NCBI RefSeq assembly: GCF_000226315.1
Contig: NC_016026.1
Location: forward strand, 248,001 to 312,000
From: Micavibrio aeruginosavorus ARL-13
GTDB lineage: Bacteria; Pseudomonadota; Alphaproteobacteria; Micavibrionales; Micavibrionaceae
DNA: 64,000 nt
Reading direction: 5' to 3'
The notes under the pieces are model-generated. The model did not search any database, was not told the origin of the DNA, and saw only the letters and a program-made list of their open reading frames with translations. Below, one piece after another: positions 46,096 to 53,779 of the stretch (its first letter is position 1; every line of letters begins with the position of its first letter). Made by a program: the position numbers and the translations under genes.

Positions 46096-47163
46096 ATGGC
46101 CGATCTTTTTGAAAATCCGCTTCACACCGATGGCTTTGCATTCGTGGAATACACGGGCGAGCCGAAAATTCTGGAGAAGCTGTTTGCCGATTTCGGTTTT
46201 ACGGCCGTGGCCAAACACAAGACGCGCAATGTTGTTCTGTATCGTCAGGGCGGCGTGAATTTCCTGATTAACCATGACACCACGGGTCAACCGGGTGAAT
46301 TTCAGGCGATCCACACATCCGGTGCCAGCGCCATGGGCTTCCGCGTGAAAGACGCGAAACAGGCGATTGCCGATGCGGTCAAACGCGGCGCGGAACGCGT
46401 TGAAAATCACGGCGGGTCAATGGGTGATGATATCCCGGCGATCAAGGGGATTGGCGGATGCCTGATCTACTTCATCGATAATGACGGCGTGTATGAGCGT
46501 GATTTCGATTTTTATCCGGGCGTGGATAAACACCCTGCGGGCGTTGGTTTCACCTATATCGACCATCTGACGCACAACGTACATCGTGGCAACATGGCGG
46601 TGTGGGCGAAGTTTTATGAAGACATCTTCAACTTCCGCGAAATTCGTTACTTTGATATCGAAGGCAAATTGACCGGCTTGAAATCCAAGGCGATGACCAG
46701 CCCGTGCGGTAAAATCCGCATTCCGCTGAATGAATCATCGGATGATAAATCCCAGATCGCGGAATTCCTGAAACGCTATAACGGCGAAGGGATCCAGCAT
46801 ATCGCGCTGGGCACCAACGACATTTACAAAACCGTGGAAATGATGCGCGCGCAGAACGTGCCGTTCCAATCCACGCCGGAAACGTATTACGAATTGCTGG
46901 ACAAGCGTGTGCCGGGTCATGGCGAAGATGTGGCGCGCCTGAAATCGCTGAATATCCTGCTGGATGGTGCGCCGACGGAAGGGCAGGGGCTGTTGCTGCA
47001 GATCTTCACTCGTGATGCCATCGGCCCGATCTTCTTTGAGATTATCCAGCGCAAAGGCAATGAAGGATTTGGTGAGGGTAATTTCAAAGCCCTGTTCGAA
47101 TCCATCGAACTGGACCAGATTCGCCGCGGCGTATTGAAAGATGAAAAGGCAGCGAACGCTTAA
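46096..47163 (+). CDS. hpd: 4-hydroxyphenylpyruvate dioxygenase
   Basis: This 355-residue Fe(II) enzyme converts 4-hydroxyphenylpyruvate to homogentisate, the third step of Phe breakdown. It has two vicinal-oxygen-chelate domains. The iron ligands are H157 (YIDHLTHNV), H235 (GIQHIALGT) and E315 (FFEIIQRKG). The C-terminal NEGFGEGNFKALFESIE is typical. The ATG at 46096 is chosen because AGGGGAG lies 7 nt before it and the family begins there. It leads the hpd-fahA-maiA-phhA operon. Confidence 0.95.
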   Translation: MADLFENPLHTDGFAFVEYTGEPKILEKLFADFGFTAVAKHKTRNVVLYRQGGVNFLINHDTTGQPGEFQAIHTSGASAMGFRVKDAKQAIADAVKRGAERVENHGGSMGDDIPAIKGIGGCLIYFIDNDGVYERDFDFYPGVDKHPAGVGFTYIDHLTHNVHRGNMAVWAKFYEDIFNFREIRYFDIEGKLTGLKSKAMTSPCGKIRIPLNESSDDKSQIAEFLKRYNGEGIQHIALGTNDIYKTVEMMRAQNVPFQSTPETYYELLDKRVPGHGEDVARLKSLNILLDGAPTEGQGLLLQIFTRDAIGPIFFEIIQRKGNEGFGEGNFKALFESIELDQIRRGVLKDEKAANA

Positions 47164-47191
47164 ATAGATGAGGACGCCATCCATTTTGAGC

Positions 47192-47257
47192 ATCCCCGCG
47201 AAAGCGGGGATCCATGGGGGCGGTGGGTACGGTGTGGATTCCCGCTTGCGCGGGAAT
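47192..47257. repeat. Pair of short palindromes (REP type 2) inside the hpd operon
   Basis: ATCCCCGCGAAAGCGGGGAT (47192-47211) and ATTCCCGCTTGCGCGGGAAT (47238-47257) are two 20-bp palindromes 26 bp apart, between hpd and fahA. They give the HSRASGNP/IPAKAGIH-like peptides known from misread REP elements. Being transcribed, they could act as mRNA hairpins that set the ratio of hpd to fahA. Confidence 0.75.
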
Positions 47258-47284
47258 GCTGAGGAAAAAGAGAGTTTAGGAAGA

Positions 47285-48265
47285 ATGAAACTAGCGTCCT
47301 ATAAAGGTGGGCATGACGGGTGGTTGATGGTTGTGGCCAACGACCTCTCCGTCTGGGCCCCGGCGACGGATGTGGCTCCAACTCTACAATATGCGCTCGA
47401 TCACTGGGCAGATGTTGAGGAAGATTTGCGTATCCTGTCCGATGCGCTGAATTCCGGTCGGGTCAAGGATGTTGAAAAATTCGACACGGGCAATTGTTCG
47501 GCTCCGTTGCCCCGGGCATACCAGATTGCGGATGGCAGTGCGTATCTGAACCACGTCGAATTGGTGCGCAAGGCGCGCGGTGCCGAAATGCCGCCGGAAT
47601 TCCTGCATGACCCACTGATGTATCAGGCCGTATCCGACCCCATTCTGGCTCCCAACGACGATATTGTGGTGACCAGCGAAGAATACGGTATCGATTTCGA
47701 AGGTGAAGTTGCCGTTATTACCGGTGATGTGCCGATGGGCGCAACGCCGGAAGAGGCCGCCGCGCAAATTCGTTTGATCATGTTGATGAACGATGTGTCG
47801 TTACGCAACCTGATCCCCGCCGAATTGGCAAAGGGTTTCGGATTTTTCCAGAGCAAGCCGCCCTCCGCCTTCTCCCCCGTGGCGGTCACGCCCGATGAAT
47901 TGGGTGCGGCGTGGCAGGGGGGCAAAGTGCATTTGCCGTTGATTTGCACCCTGAATGGCCGTGTGGTGGGCAAACCCAATGCCGGCGTGGACATGCAATT
48001 TGATTTTGGCCAATTGGTGGCCCATGCGGCGAAAACACGGCCCTTGCGCGCCGGGGCGATTATCGGGTCGGGGACCATTTCCAACCGTGACCGCGCGGCC
48101 GGTGTGGCATGCCTGGCCGAAACACGCATGATCGAAAAAATCGAAACCGGGGTCATGACCACGCCATTCATGGCGTTTGGCGATGTGATCCGCATTGAAA
48201 TGATCAATGACAAGGGCGCGTCCGTGTTCGGCGCGATTGAACAAAGGGTAACCCGTCAATCATGA
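47285..48265 (+). CDS. fahA: Fumarylacetoacetate hydrolase family protein
   Basis: This 326-residue enzyme cleaves fumarylacetoacetate to fumarate and acetoacetate, the last step of the pathway. It has the FAH fold with YGIDFEGEVAVITGD (Glu metal ligands), SLRNLIPAEL, FGFFQSKP, and IIGSGTISNRD. It is of the shorter bacterial FAH type. The ATG at 47285 is chosen, since the in-frame codons upstream are the REP palindromes. It overlaps maiA by 4 bp (ATGA), showing translational coupling. Confidence 0.92.
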   Translation: MKLASYKGGHDGWLMVVANDLSVWAPATDVAPTLQYALDHWADVEEDLRILSDALNSGRVKDVEKFDTGNCSAPLPRAYQIADGSAYLNHVELVRKARGAEMPPEFLHDPLMYQAVSDPILAPNDDIVVTSEEYGIDFEGEVAVITGDVPMGATPEEAAAQIRLIMLMNDVSLRNLIPAELAKGFGFFQSKPPSAFSPVAVTPDELGAAWQGGKVHLPLICTLNGRVVGKPNAGVDMQFDFGQLVAHAAKTRPLRAGAIIGSGTISNRDRAAGVACLAETRMIEKIETGVMTTPFMAFGDVIRIEMINDKGASVFGAIEQRVTRQS

Positions 48266-48954
48266 TGACACTGTATAGTTACTTCCGGTCCTCTACCGCG
48301 TATCGGGTGCGCATTGCCCTGAATTTAAAGGGGGTTGAGTATGAAATTGTGCCCGTGCATCTGGCCAAGGGGGAGCAGTTTGCGGACATGTACCGCCTGA
48401 TCAACCCGATGGCGGCGGTGCCGGTGTTGGACCATGATGGGTTCCGTGTGTCGCAATCATTGGCCATTTTGAATTATATCGACAATGTCGCGCCCAACCC
48501 GCCTTTGTCCCCCATTGATGATATTCAGGGGCAGGCCTATGTACGGCAAGTGGCGTTGGCGGTTGCGACCGATATCCACCCGCTGACAAACCTGAAGGTT
48601 TTGAAAAAGCTGGGCACGATGTTTGGCGCATCGGAAGACCAGAAAAATGAATGGTACGCCCATTGGGCGCTGGATGGGATGCGCGCGGTCGAGACGATGC
48701 TGCTGGATTGTGGGCGCACGGGTAAATTCGCCAATGGTGATGCGGTCAGTGTGGCTGATCTGTGCATCGTGCCGCAAATGTACAATATGCGCCGGTATCA
48801 TCTGCCGTTAGATGAGTTCCCGATCTGTCGCCATATCGAGGAAAATTGCATGGCCTTGACCGCGTTCCAGACAGCATCGCCGGAAATGCAACCCGATGCA
48901 CCAGATGATTTAGAAATTATTCACGGCCCGCATTTTAAAGGAGGTTTGATATGA
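48262..48954 (+). CDS. maiA: Maleylacetoacetate isomerase
   Basis: This 230-residue glutathione S-transferase of the zeta class turns maleylacetoacetate into fumarylacetoacetate with glutathione. The zeta signature SSTAYRVRIALNLKG is at residues ~10-24, followed by the GSH-binding NPMAAVPVLDHDG and QSLAILNYI, and a C-terminal helical domain (VSVADLCIVPQMYNM). Overlaps fahA and phhA by 4 bp each. Confidence 0.93.
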   Translation: MMTLYSYFRSSTAYRVRIALNLKGVEYEIVPVHLAKGEQFADMYRLINPMAAVPVLDHDGFRVSQSLAILNYIDNVAPNPPLSPIDDIQGQAYVRQVALAVATDIHPLTNLKVLKKLGTMFGASEDQKNEWYAHWALDGMRAVETMLLDCGRTGKFANGDAVSVADLCIVPQMYNMRRYHLPLDEFPICRHIEENCMALTAFQTASPEMQPDAPDDLEIIHGPHFKGGLI

Positions 48955-49847
48955 CCGAATATGATTCCGGTAATCCGCTGGGCGCCGGCGTGGCCGCCGA
49001 TGCGATGAAATATGTGATTGATCAAGGGTGGGACGATTATACAGCGGAAGAACACGAAACATGGCGCTTGTTGTATGAACGTCAGCGCACATTGATGCCG
49101 GGCCGCGCCTGCAAGGAATTTTTGCAGAATATGGATGCGTTGGGGATTGGGGACCAGCAGATCCCGCGCTTTACCGAATTGAATAAAAAATTGAAGGCCC
49201 TGACCGGGTGGGAAATTGTCGCGGTTGAAGGGTTGATTCCCGACGCGCCGTTCTTCCAGCTTCTGGCCGATCGTAAATTCCCGGCGGGGTCGTTTATTCG
49301 CCGCCGTGACCAGATGGATTATCTGGAAGAACCCGATGTGTTCCACGATGTCTTCGGCCATGCGCCGATGCTGGCCCACCCGGTGTTCGCCGATTATATC
49401 CAGGCCTATGGTCAGGGTGGTCTGCGCGCGATGAGTGAAGGGGTGATTACCAACCTGACGCGTCTGTATTGGTACACGGTTGAATTTGGATTGATGAAAA
49501 CGGATGAGGGTTTGCGCATCTATGGTGCGGGCATCCTGTCATCCCCCGGCGAAACCGTGTTTGCGGCGGACAGCGATTCACCGAACAAAATCGGCTTTAA
49601 CCTGAAGCGGGTGATGCAGACGAAATACAAAATCGATGATTTCCAGACCAGCTATTTCGTCATCGATTCGTTTGATGATCTGTTCAAACAGACCTATCAG
49701 GATTTTGGCCCGATCTATGCCGACCTGAAAGCCAATCCGATGAAATACGCGCCGGGCGATCTGTTGCCGGATGATGTGATCCTGCAACGGGGCACCGGCG
49801 TCTATGCCGCCGAAGCTGCAAAACGCAAGGCGCAAGCGCAAGGGTAA
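48951..49847 (+). CDS. phhA: Phenylalanine 4-monooxygenase
   Basis: This 298-residue aromatic amino acid hydroxylase makes Tyr from Phe using tetrahydropterin, O2 and Fe(II). It is the bacterial single-domain form. The iron ligands are H132 and H137 in FHDVFGHAPML and the Glu in YWYTVEFGLM. GAGILSSPGE and the SYFVIDSFDDL end are characteristic. GAGG lies before the ATG. As the last gene of the operon it feeds the first step of the route. The pterin recycling dehydratase is not in the window. Confidence 0.94.
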   Translation: MTEYDSGNPLGAGVAADAMKYVIDQGWDDYTAEEHETWRLLYERQRTLMPGRACKEFLQNMDALGIGDQQIPRFTELNKKLKALTGWEIVAVEGLIPDAPFFQLLADRKFPAGSFIRRRDQMDYLEEPDVFHDVFGHAPMLAHPVFADYIQAYGQGGLRAMSEGVITNLTRLYWYTVEFGLMKTDEGLRIYGAGILSSPGETVFAADSDSPNKIGFNLKRVMQTKYKIDDFQTSYFVIDSFDDLFKQTYQDFGPIYADLKANPMKYAPGDLLPDDVILQRGTGVYAAEAAKRKAQAQG

Positions 49848-49854
49848 AAGGGGG

Positions 49855-51120
49855 TTACTGTCCGCCGGACAGCAATTCACCGTCCTGAACTGTATCGTGA
49901 CCATGTCCATCGGGCGTGGTCGCGGTCGTTTTGGGGGCGGACATCATGGATGGTGGCGGCACGGAAGCGGCTGGCGCCGTACTGTCCGGTGTGGGTGTTG
50001 TTGCTGTTGCCGTGGTTGTCGCAGGTGCCGGGGCCGCCGCTGTCGCGGGTTCTGTTTTGACCGGTTCTGTTATGGACTGGCTCTGTGCGGTTGGGGCGGG
50101 TGTGGCCGCAGCTGCGGGGGCCTCAACCTTCGGCTCTTCGGTTTTTACGGGTTCCGGTGTCGGCTCCGGTGCGGCTTTTGGTGCCGGGGGCGGGCGCTTG
50201 ATTGTGCCTTGATGTTTCAGGTCGATCACGGCGCGGTAATGTGCGGCGTTGGCGTCCGGCGCAATCAGGCTTTTGTCCGTGACGGCCACATCCTGGCGCA
50301 GGACGAGGACCAGACGGGTGCCATCTGTGCCGTTATCCATGGCTTGCGTCGACCATGACTTGATCGCGGGGGATGATGATGTGCCGCTTTTCGCCGCCGT
50401 CCATTTCATGCCCGGCAATTCGACCAGCAATAAATCTTCGCTGTTGTCCAGATCGGTGGTGAATTTGACGGGGGATCCTGCATCCAGGACCAGACGGGTT
50501 TTGCCAGCATGTTCGCCAATACGCAACGCGCTGATCACCGGGCCGGATGGGGCAGTGACTTTTGTCTTTACCGGTGCGGCGGCTTTAACGGCGGGTTCGT
50601 CCATCACCGGGGCCATCACTGGGGCCGGGGCGGCGGGTGCTGGGGCCGGGGCTGTTGTCGCTGGCGCAGTTGTGGTGACAGGGGCGGGCGCCTCCACAAC
50701 CGGGAACAGGCTTTGTGGTGCGGCGGTGCTGGCGACCATGACCGGTGCGGCCATCGGGGCTTGATCCTGTGCGGTCAAGGGCGCGGCCACGGAGTGCATG
50801 GTGGGTGCCTGCAGGGCATTCATATCGCGGCGTAAATCAATAATGGCAGCTTCGGCGCGTTTGATGCGGGCTACCGGATCCTGAATATCCTCAACGAACA
50901 GGGCTTCGGGGCTGACATTCATGCCCCGCGCCGGTTGCATCGCGGGCGGTGTTTCGGCCATGGCCATCGGGCAGATCTGGGTGGTGGTTTGCACCACGCC
51001 CACGTCTTCCGCATCCGATCCGCCACAGGCCGACAGCGTCAGCGCACACACCATCAGGGCCGTGCTGCAAAAAAGGCGGTTCAGTGTGGGGCGGGGAGCC
51101 CGGAAAAAGGACATGGACAT
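49855..51120 (-). CDS. AMIN-domain lipoprotein with Pro/Ala-rich linkers
   Basis: This 421-residue lipoprotein has the lipobox LSAC near residue 29. It holds a short helical segment (VARIKRAEAAIIDLRRDMNAL), a ~90-residue Pro/Ala/Thr linker, one AMIN-like domain (VISALRIGEHAGKTRLVLD...LLLVELPGMKW, then TRLVLVLRQDV and YRAVIDLKH), and a second long Pro/Ala/Thr tail. AMIN domains bind peptidoglycan or direct amidases and pilus secretins; no amidase domain is present here. The ATG at 51118-51120 is used, as upstream codons overlap the divergent oxidoreductase gene. It ends only 7 bp from the convergent phhA. Confidence 0.75.
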   Translation of the reverse strand: MSMSFFRAPRPTLNRLFCSTALMVCALTLSACGGSDAEDVGVVQTTTQICPMAMAETPPAMQPARGMNVSPEALFVEDIQDPVARIKRAEAAIIDLRRDMNALQAPTMHSVAAPLTAQDQAPMAAPVMVASTAAPQSLFPVVEAPAPVTTTAPATTAPAPAPAAPAPVMAPVMDEPAVKAAAPVKTKVTAPSGPVISALRIGEHAGKTRLVLDAGSPVKFTTDLDNSEDLLLVELPGMKWTAAKSGTSSSPAIKSWSTQAMDNGTDGTRLVLVLRQDVAVTDKSLIAPDANAAHYRAVIDLKHQGTIKRPPPAPKAAPEPTPEPVKTEEPKVEAPAAAATPAPTAQSQSITEPVKTEPATAAAPAPATTTATATTPTPDSTAPAASVPPPSMMSAPKTTATTPDGHGHDTVQDGELLSGGQ

Positions 51121-51261
51121 TGAAATCCGAACGGAAGGAACAGAATGAAAAACGCAGGAGAGGCCAGTGATTCGGCCTTGACTATAAGAGTACGGGCGCG
51201 GGCTTGTCTTCGTCAATAGCCTGGCGCTATCATCCCGGGCAAGGAATGGGGCTTTTCGATC

Positions 51262-52605
51262 ATGCAAAAACAATCTCATATCGGCATTATTGGCGGCGGT
51301 GCCGCGGCGGTGGCCCTGGTGGCGCATGTGGCCCGTCAGGCCGCTGATTCAGGCATGGACGCCCCCGTTATCACCATTTTTGATCCGGCGGATGTGATTG
51401 GTCTGGGGGTGGCTTATGCCACGCGTGACCCGGCGCATGTGTTAAACGTCCCGGCGGCGGGGATGAGCCTGTGGCCCGACCGGCCGAATGATTTTCTGGA
51501 TTGGTTGAACACCTATCCCGGCTGGCGCGTGCTGGACCCGTCTTTCGAAGATATGGCGGTCACGCCGTATAGCTTTATGCCGCGCATGGTCTATGGCGCG
51601 TATCTGCGCGACCATCTGGCCCAGGTCAATGAATGGGTCAATGTGACGCATTGCCGGGCCATGGTTACCAATGTCGTGCCACAGGATGCGGGAATTGCCG
51701 TGTCATGTGGGGCACAGACACAGGTCTTTGATGCGGTGGCTCTGGCCTGTGGCAATGTGGCCCCGGTCCGGGTTCCCGGGATGGAGGTGAATGCGCCCAC
51801 GATCCCGCTTTATGGCCTGCGCCCCAACGATATTCCGTCCGGTTTCACCGGGAAACGTGTGATGATTTTGGGCACGGGGCTGAGCATGGTGGATGCCGTA
51901 CTGACCCTAGACCGCATCGGGTATGACGGACAGATCGTGGCGGTCTCGCGTCACGGCCTGTTGCCCCAGCCCCATGCGCCCCAGATGCTGACACCGCGTC
52001 CGGCCTTTGTTGCGCCTGATGCGTTGCCATCATCGGCGCGGGGGATGATGCAGGCCCTGCGCCGGGCCGCACGTGAGGGGGATTGGCGGGCTGCCGTGGA
52101 CTCCTTACGCCCCTTCAGCAATAAAATCTGGCGCGGATTATCACTGACCGAACGGGCGCGGTTGCGCCGGGTTCTGCCCTATTGGGCGGTGCATCGCCAT
52201 CGCATGGCCCCGCACGTGGCCCTGCGCCTGCAGGAATTGATGGGAGCGGGCCGTTTATCCATCCATCATGGCCGGGCGGATTATGTGCGCGGGGATGGCA
52301 ATAACGGTGTCGTGGTTGGCGTGGACGGGGTGGATCATGCGTGCGACGCGGTGATTTCTGCGTTGGGCTATCGTTCCGATCCTTTCGCACCGGGCAGTTT
52401 GACCGCCACACTGGTGGATACGGGTGTCCTTGCGGTGGATGGTCCGGCCATGCGGATTTATGATGATGCCACTTTGCGTCTGCATGCGGATGCCCGGCTG
52501 TATGGGCTGGGGCCTGTTCTGGGGGCGGCCTTCATCGAAACCACGGCCATGCCGGATATTCGACAACAGGCGGCGGCGATTGCCGCGACCCTTCTGGTTC
52601 GATAA
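51262..52605 (+). CDS. FAD/NAD(P)-binding oxidoreductase (NAD_binding_9 type)
   Basis: This 447-residue flavoprotein has two nucleotide-binding motifs: IGIIGGGAAAVALV at the N-terminus for FAD and KRVMILGTGLSMVDAVL in the middle for NAD(P). The HVLNVPAAGMSLWPDRPNDFLDWL block is typical of the NAD_binding_9 family (FAD-dependent, HpyO/SidA-related). ISALGY near the end closes the FAD site. Substrate not known. It reads divergently from the AMIN lipoprotein gene and ends at a terminator shared with cspA. Confidence 0.8.
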   Translation: MQKQSHIGIIGGGAAAVALVAHVARQAADSGMDAPVITIFDPADVIGLGVAYATRDPAHVLNVPAAGMSLWPDRPNDFLDWLNTYPGWRVLDPSFEDMAVTPYSFMPRMVYGAYLRDHLAQVNEWVNVTHCRAMVTNVVPQDAGIAVSCGAQTQVFDAVALACGNVAPVRVPGMEVNAPTIPLYGLRPNDIPSGFTGKRVMILGTGLSMVDAVLTLDRIGYDGQIVAVSRHGLLPQPHAPQMLTPRPAFVAPDALPSSARGMMQALRRAAREGDWRAAVDSLRPFSNKIWRGLSLTERARLRRVLPYWAVHRHRMAPHVALRLQELMGAGRLSIHHGRADYVRGDGNNGVVVGVDGVDHACDAVISALGYRSDPFAPGSLTATLVDTGVLAVDGPAMRIYDDATLRLHADARLYGLGPVLGAAFIETTAMPDIRQQAAAIAATLLVR

Positions 52606-52616
52606 TCTTTGGGCGC

Positions 52617-52653
52617 AATAAAAAACGACCCGCCGGTGACCAGCGGGCCGTTT
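52617..52653. terminator. Terminator between the FAD oxidoreductase and cspA
   Basis: AAAAAACGACCCGCC-GGTGACCA-GCGGGCCGTTTTC: stem with T/A-runs, serving both convergent genes, best in the cspA direction. Confidence 0.75.
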
Positions 52654-52674
52654 TCGTGAATTTTAAATGGAGAC

Positions 52675-52881
52675 TTAGTCCGCCAGCTGGATGTTCCCGG
52701 CTGCGGTTTTGCCGCGGCTGGTGACCAGTTCATAGCTCAGCTTCTGGCCTTCTTTCAGGCCACGGATGCCGGCTTGTTCCAGAGCGGTGATGTGAATGAA
52801 CACGTCGCTTCCGCCATCATCGGGTTGAATAAACCCATATCCTTTTGTGGTGTTGAACCATTTAACGGTCCCGGTGGCCAT
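52675..52881 (-). CDS. cspA: Cold-shock protein (CspA family)
   Basis: This 68-residue single cold-shock domain binds single-stranded RNA/DNA. It has RNP1 KGYGFIQ and RNP2 VFIHITAL, and starts MATGTVKWFN. The ATG at 52879-52881 has a full AAGGAG 6 nt upstream, so it is the start rather than an ATG five codons earlier. Acts as an RNA chaperone; which stress induces it cannot be read here. Confidence 0.95.
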   Translation of the reverse strand: MATGTVKWFNTTKGYGFIQPDDGGSDVFIHITALEQAGIRGLKEGQKLSYELVTSRGKTAAGNIQLAD

Positions 52882-53331
52882 GTTCGTCTCCTTCATTCAA
52901 CTAAAAGCACGTGAGTATAAACGGCTCCATCCCGCGGCCGGCGGAATGATTCCGGGGTTTTGAATGTCTCGAACCCGGGCCGTACAATACCGTTAAAACG
53001 CACCCCTCGCAAGGGAATCGTATGGGTTGCAGACGCATGAAAACGGCCCGGAACGCGAGGTCAAGGCGCGCGACAGGGGCGGGATGGGTGTGTGGAAAAC
53101 ATTACGAAAAAGAAAAAGTGGAAGGCCGAACGCGACCCGGCAAATTTCGTTACGGCTGCTGCCTCTCGGCCCTGACCGGATTGGCGAACTGTCCGCCCGC
53201 GCCGACCTTCCGTGGGTTGATATAGGCGCTTGCGCGGGCAAATGCAACACACACAACCCCCATCCAGGTATAAATTTTCCAGATTATCGGCCCGCTATAG
53301 CTCCGCGCCCCAGAATTTTCCCTCTGCGCCC
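52882..53331. other. Gene-poor gap before the tRNA-Thr region
   Basis: About 450 bp without a convincing gene. Open frames here are short and rich in Arg/Pro/Ser. No strong hairpin is seen. It would hold the cspA promoter and long leader at its left end. Confidence 0.5.
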
Positions 53332-53361
53332 TTGCGTTCCATGGCTGGAATGCGCTATAGG
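53332..53361 (+). promoter_or_regulatory. Candidate tRNA-Thr promoter, now in front of the truncated copy
   Basis: TTGCGT (53332-53337), 18 bp, TATAGG (53356-53361), 30 bp before the partial tRNA. The intact tRNA has its own TATAAT at 53498-53503, 24 bp before its 5' end. Confidence 0.45.
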
Positions 53362-53390
53362 CATCCGGTCTGTTTCCTTACAAACAGCAC

Positions 53391-53428
53391 GCCGCTGTAG
53401 CTCAGGGGTAGAGCAGGTCATTCGTAAT
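53391..53428 (+). pseudogene. Truncated tRNA-Thr (5' half)
   Basis: The 38 bp from the acceptor 5' strand through the anticodon loop (GCCGCTGTAGCTCAGGGGTA ... TTCGTAAT) are identical to 53527-53564 of the intact gene. The match stops in the 3' side of the anticodon stem; no T-arm or acceptor 3' strand follows. It therefore cannot make a tRNA. See the finding on this locus. Confidence 0.85.
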
Positions 53429-53526
53429 TAAATGCTCTGTGCCTGAAAGCAGCGTGTATAGAGGGGGTTAGCAATCTTGCCCCAGCCCTAATAAGGCTAT
53501 AATAAGGTTGCCACATTTTCCGGTGT

Positions 53527-53601
53527 GCCGCTGTAGCTCAGGGGTAGAGCAGGTCATTCGTAATGACAAGGTCGGGGGTTCAATTCCCTTCAGCGGCACC
53601 A
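53527..53601 (+). tRNA. tRNA-Thr(CGT)
   Basis: Cloverleaf: acceptor GCCGCTG/CAGCGGC, D-arm GCTC/GAGC, anticodon loop TTCGTAA with anticodon CGT, variable AGGTC, T-arm GGGGG-TTCAATT-CCCTT (two G-U pairs), discriminator A and encoded CCA (53599-53601). It lies at the left edge of the AT-rich island, a usual site for integration. Confidence 0.93.
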
Positions 53602-53699
53602 GTCGGAGGTTATATTTCCATTCCCAACAGGGGTTCTTTTGCAGTTACACTGCATTTCCCGCCATTTTTCCTCCCCCTTAAAGTTGCATCGTATAATTT

Positions 53700-53733
53700 A
53701 CGCCCTAGCTGCTTGCAAAGGGGCGTGTTTTTT
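53700..53733 (+). terminator. Terminator after tRNA-Thr
   Basis: ACGCCC (53700-53705) and GGGCGT (53721-53726) form a 6-bp stem with a 15-nt loop, followed by GTTTTTT. It would end the tRNA transcript, 47 bp before the Z1 gene. Confidence 0.6.
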
Positions 53734-53779
53734 CGCAATCTATAAATCTAATGGCTAATTTATTTAGAGGGACGCCAGT

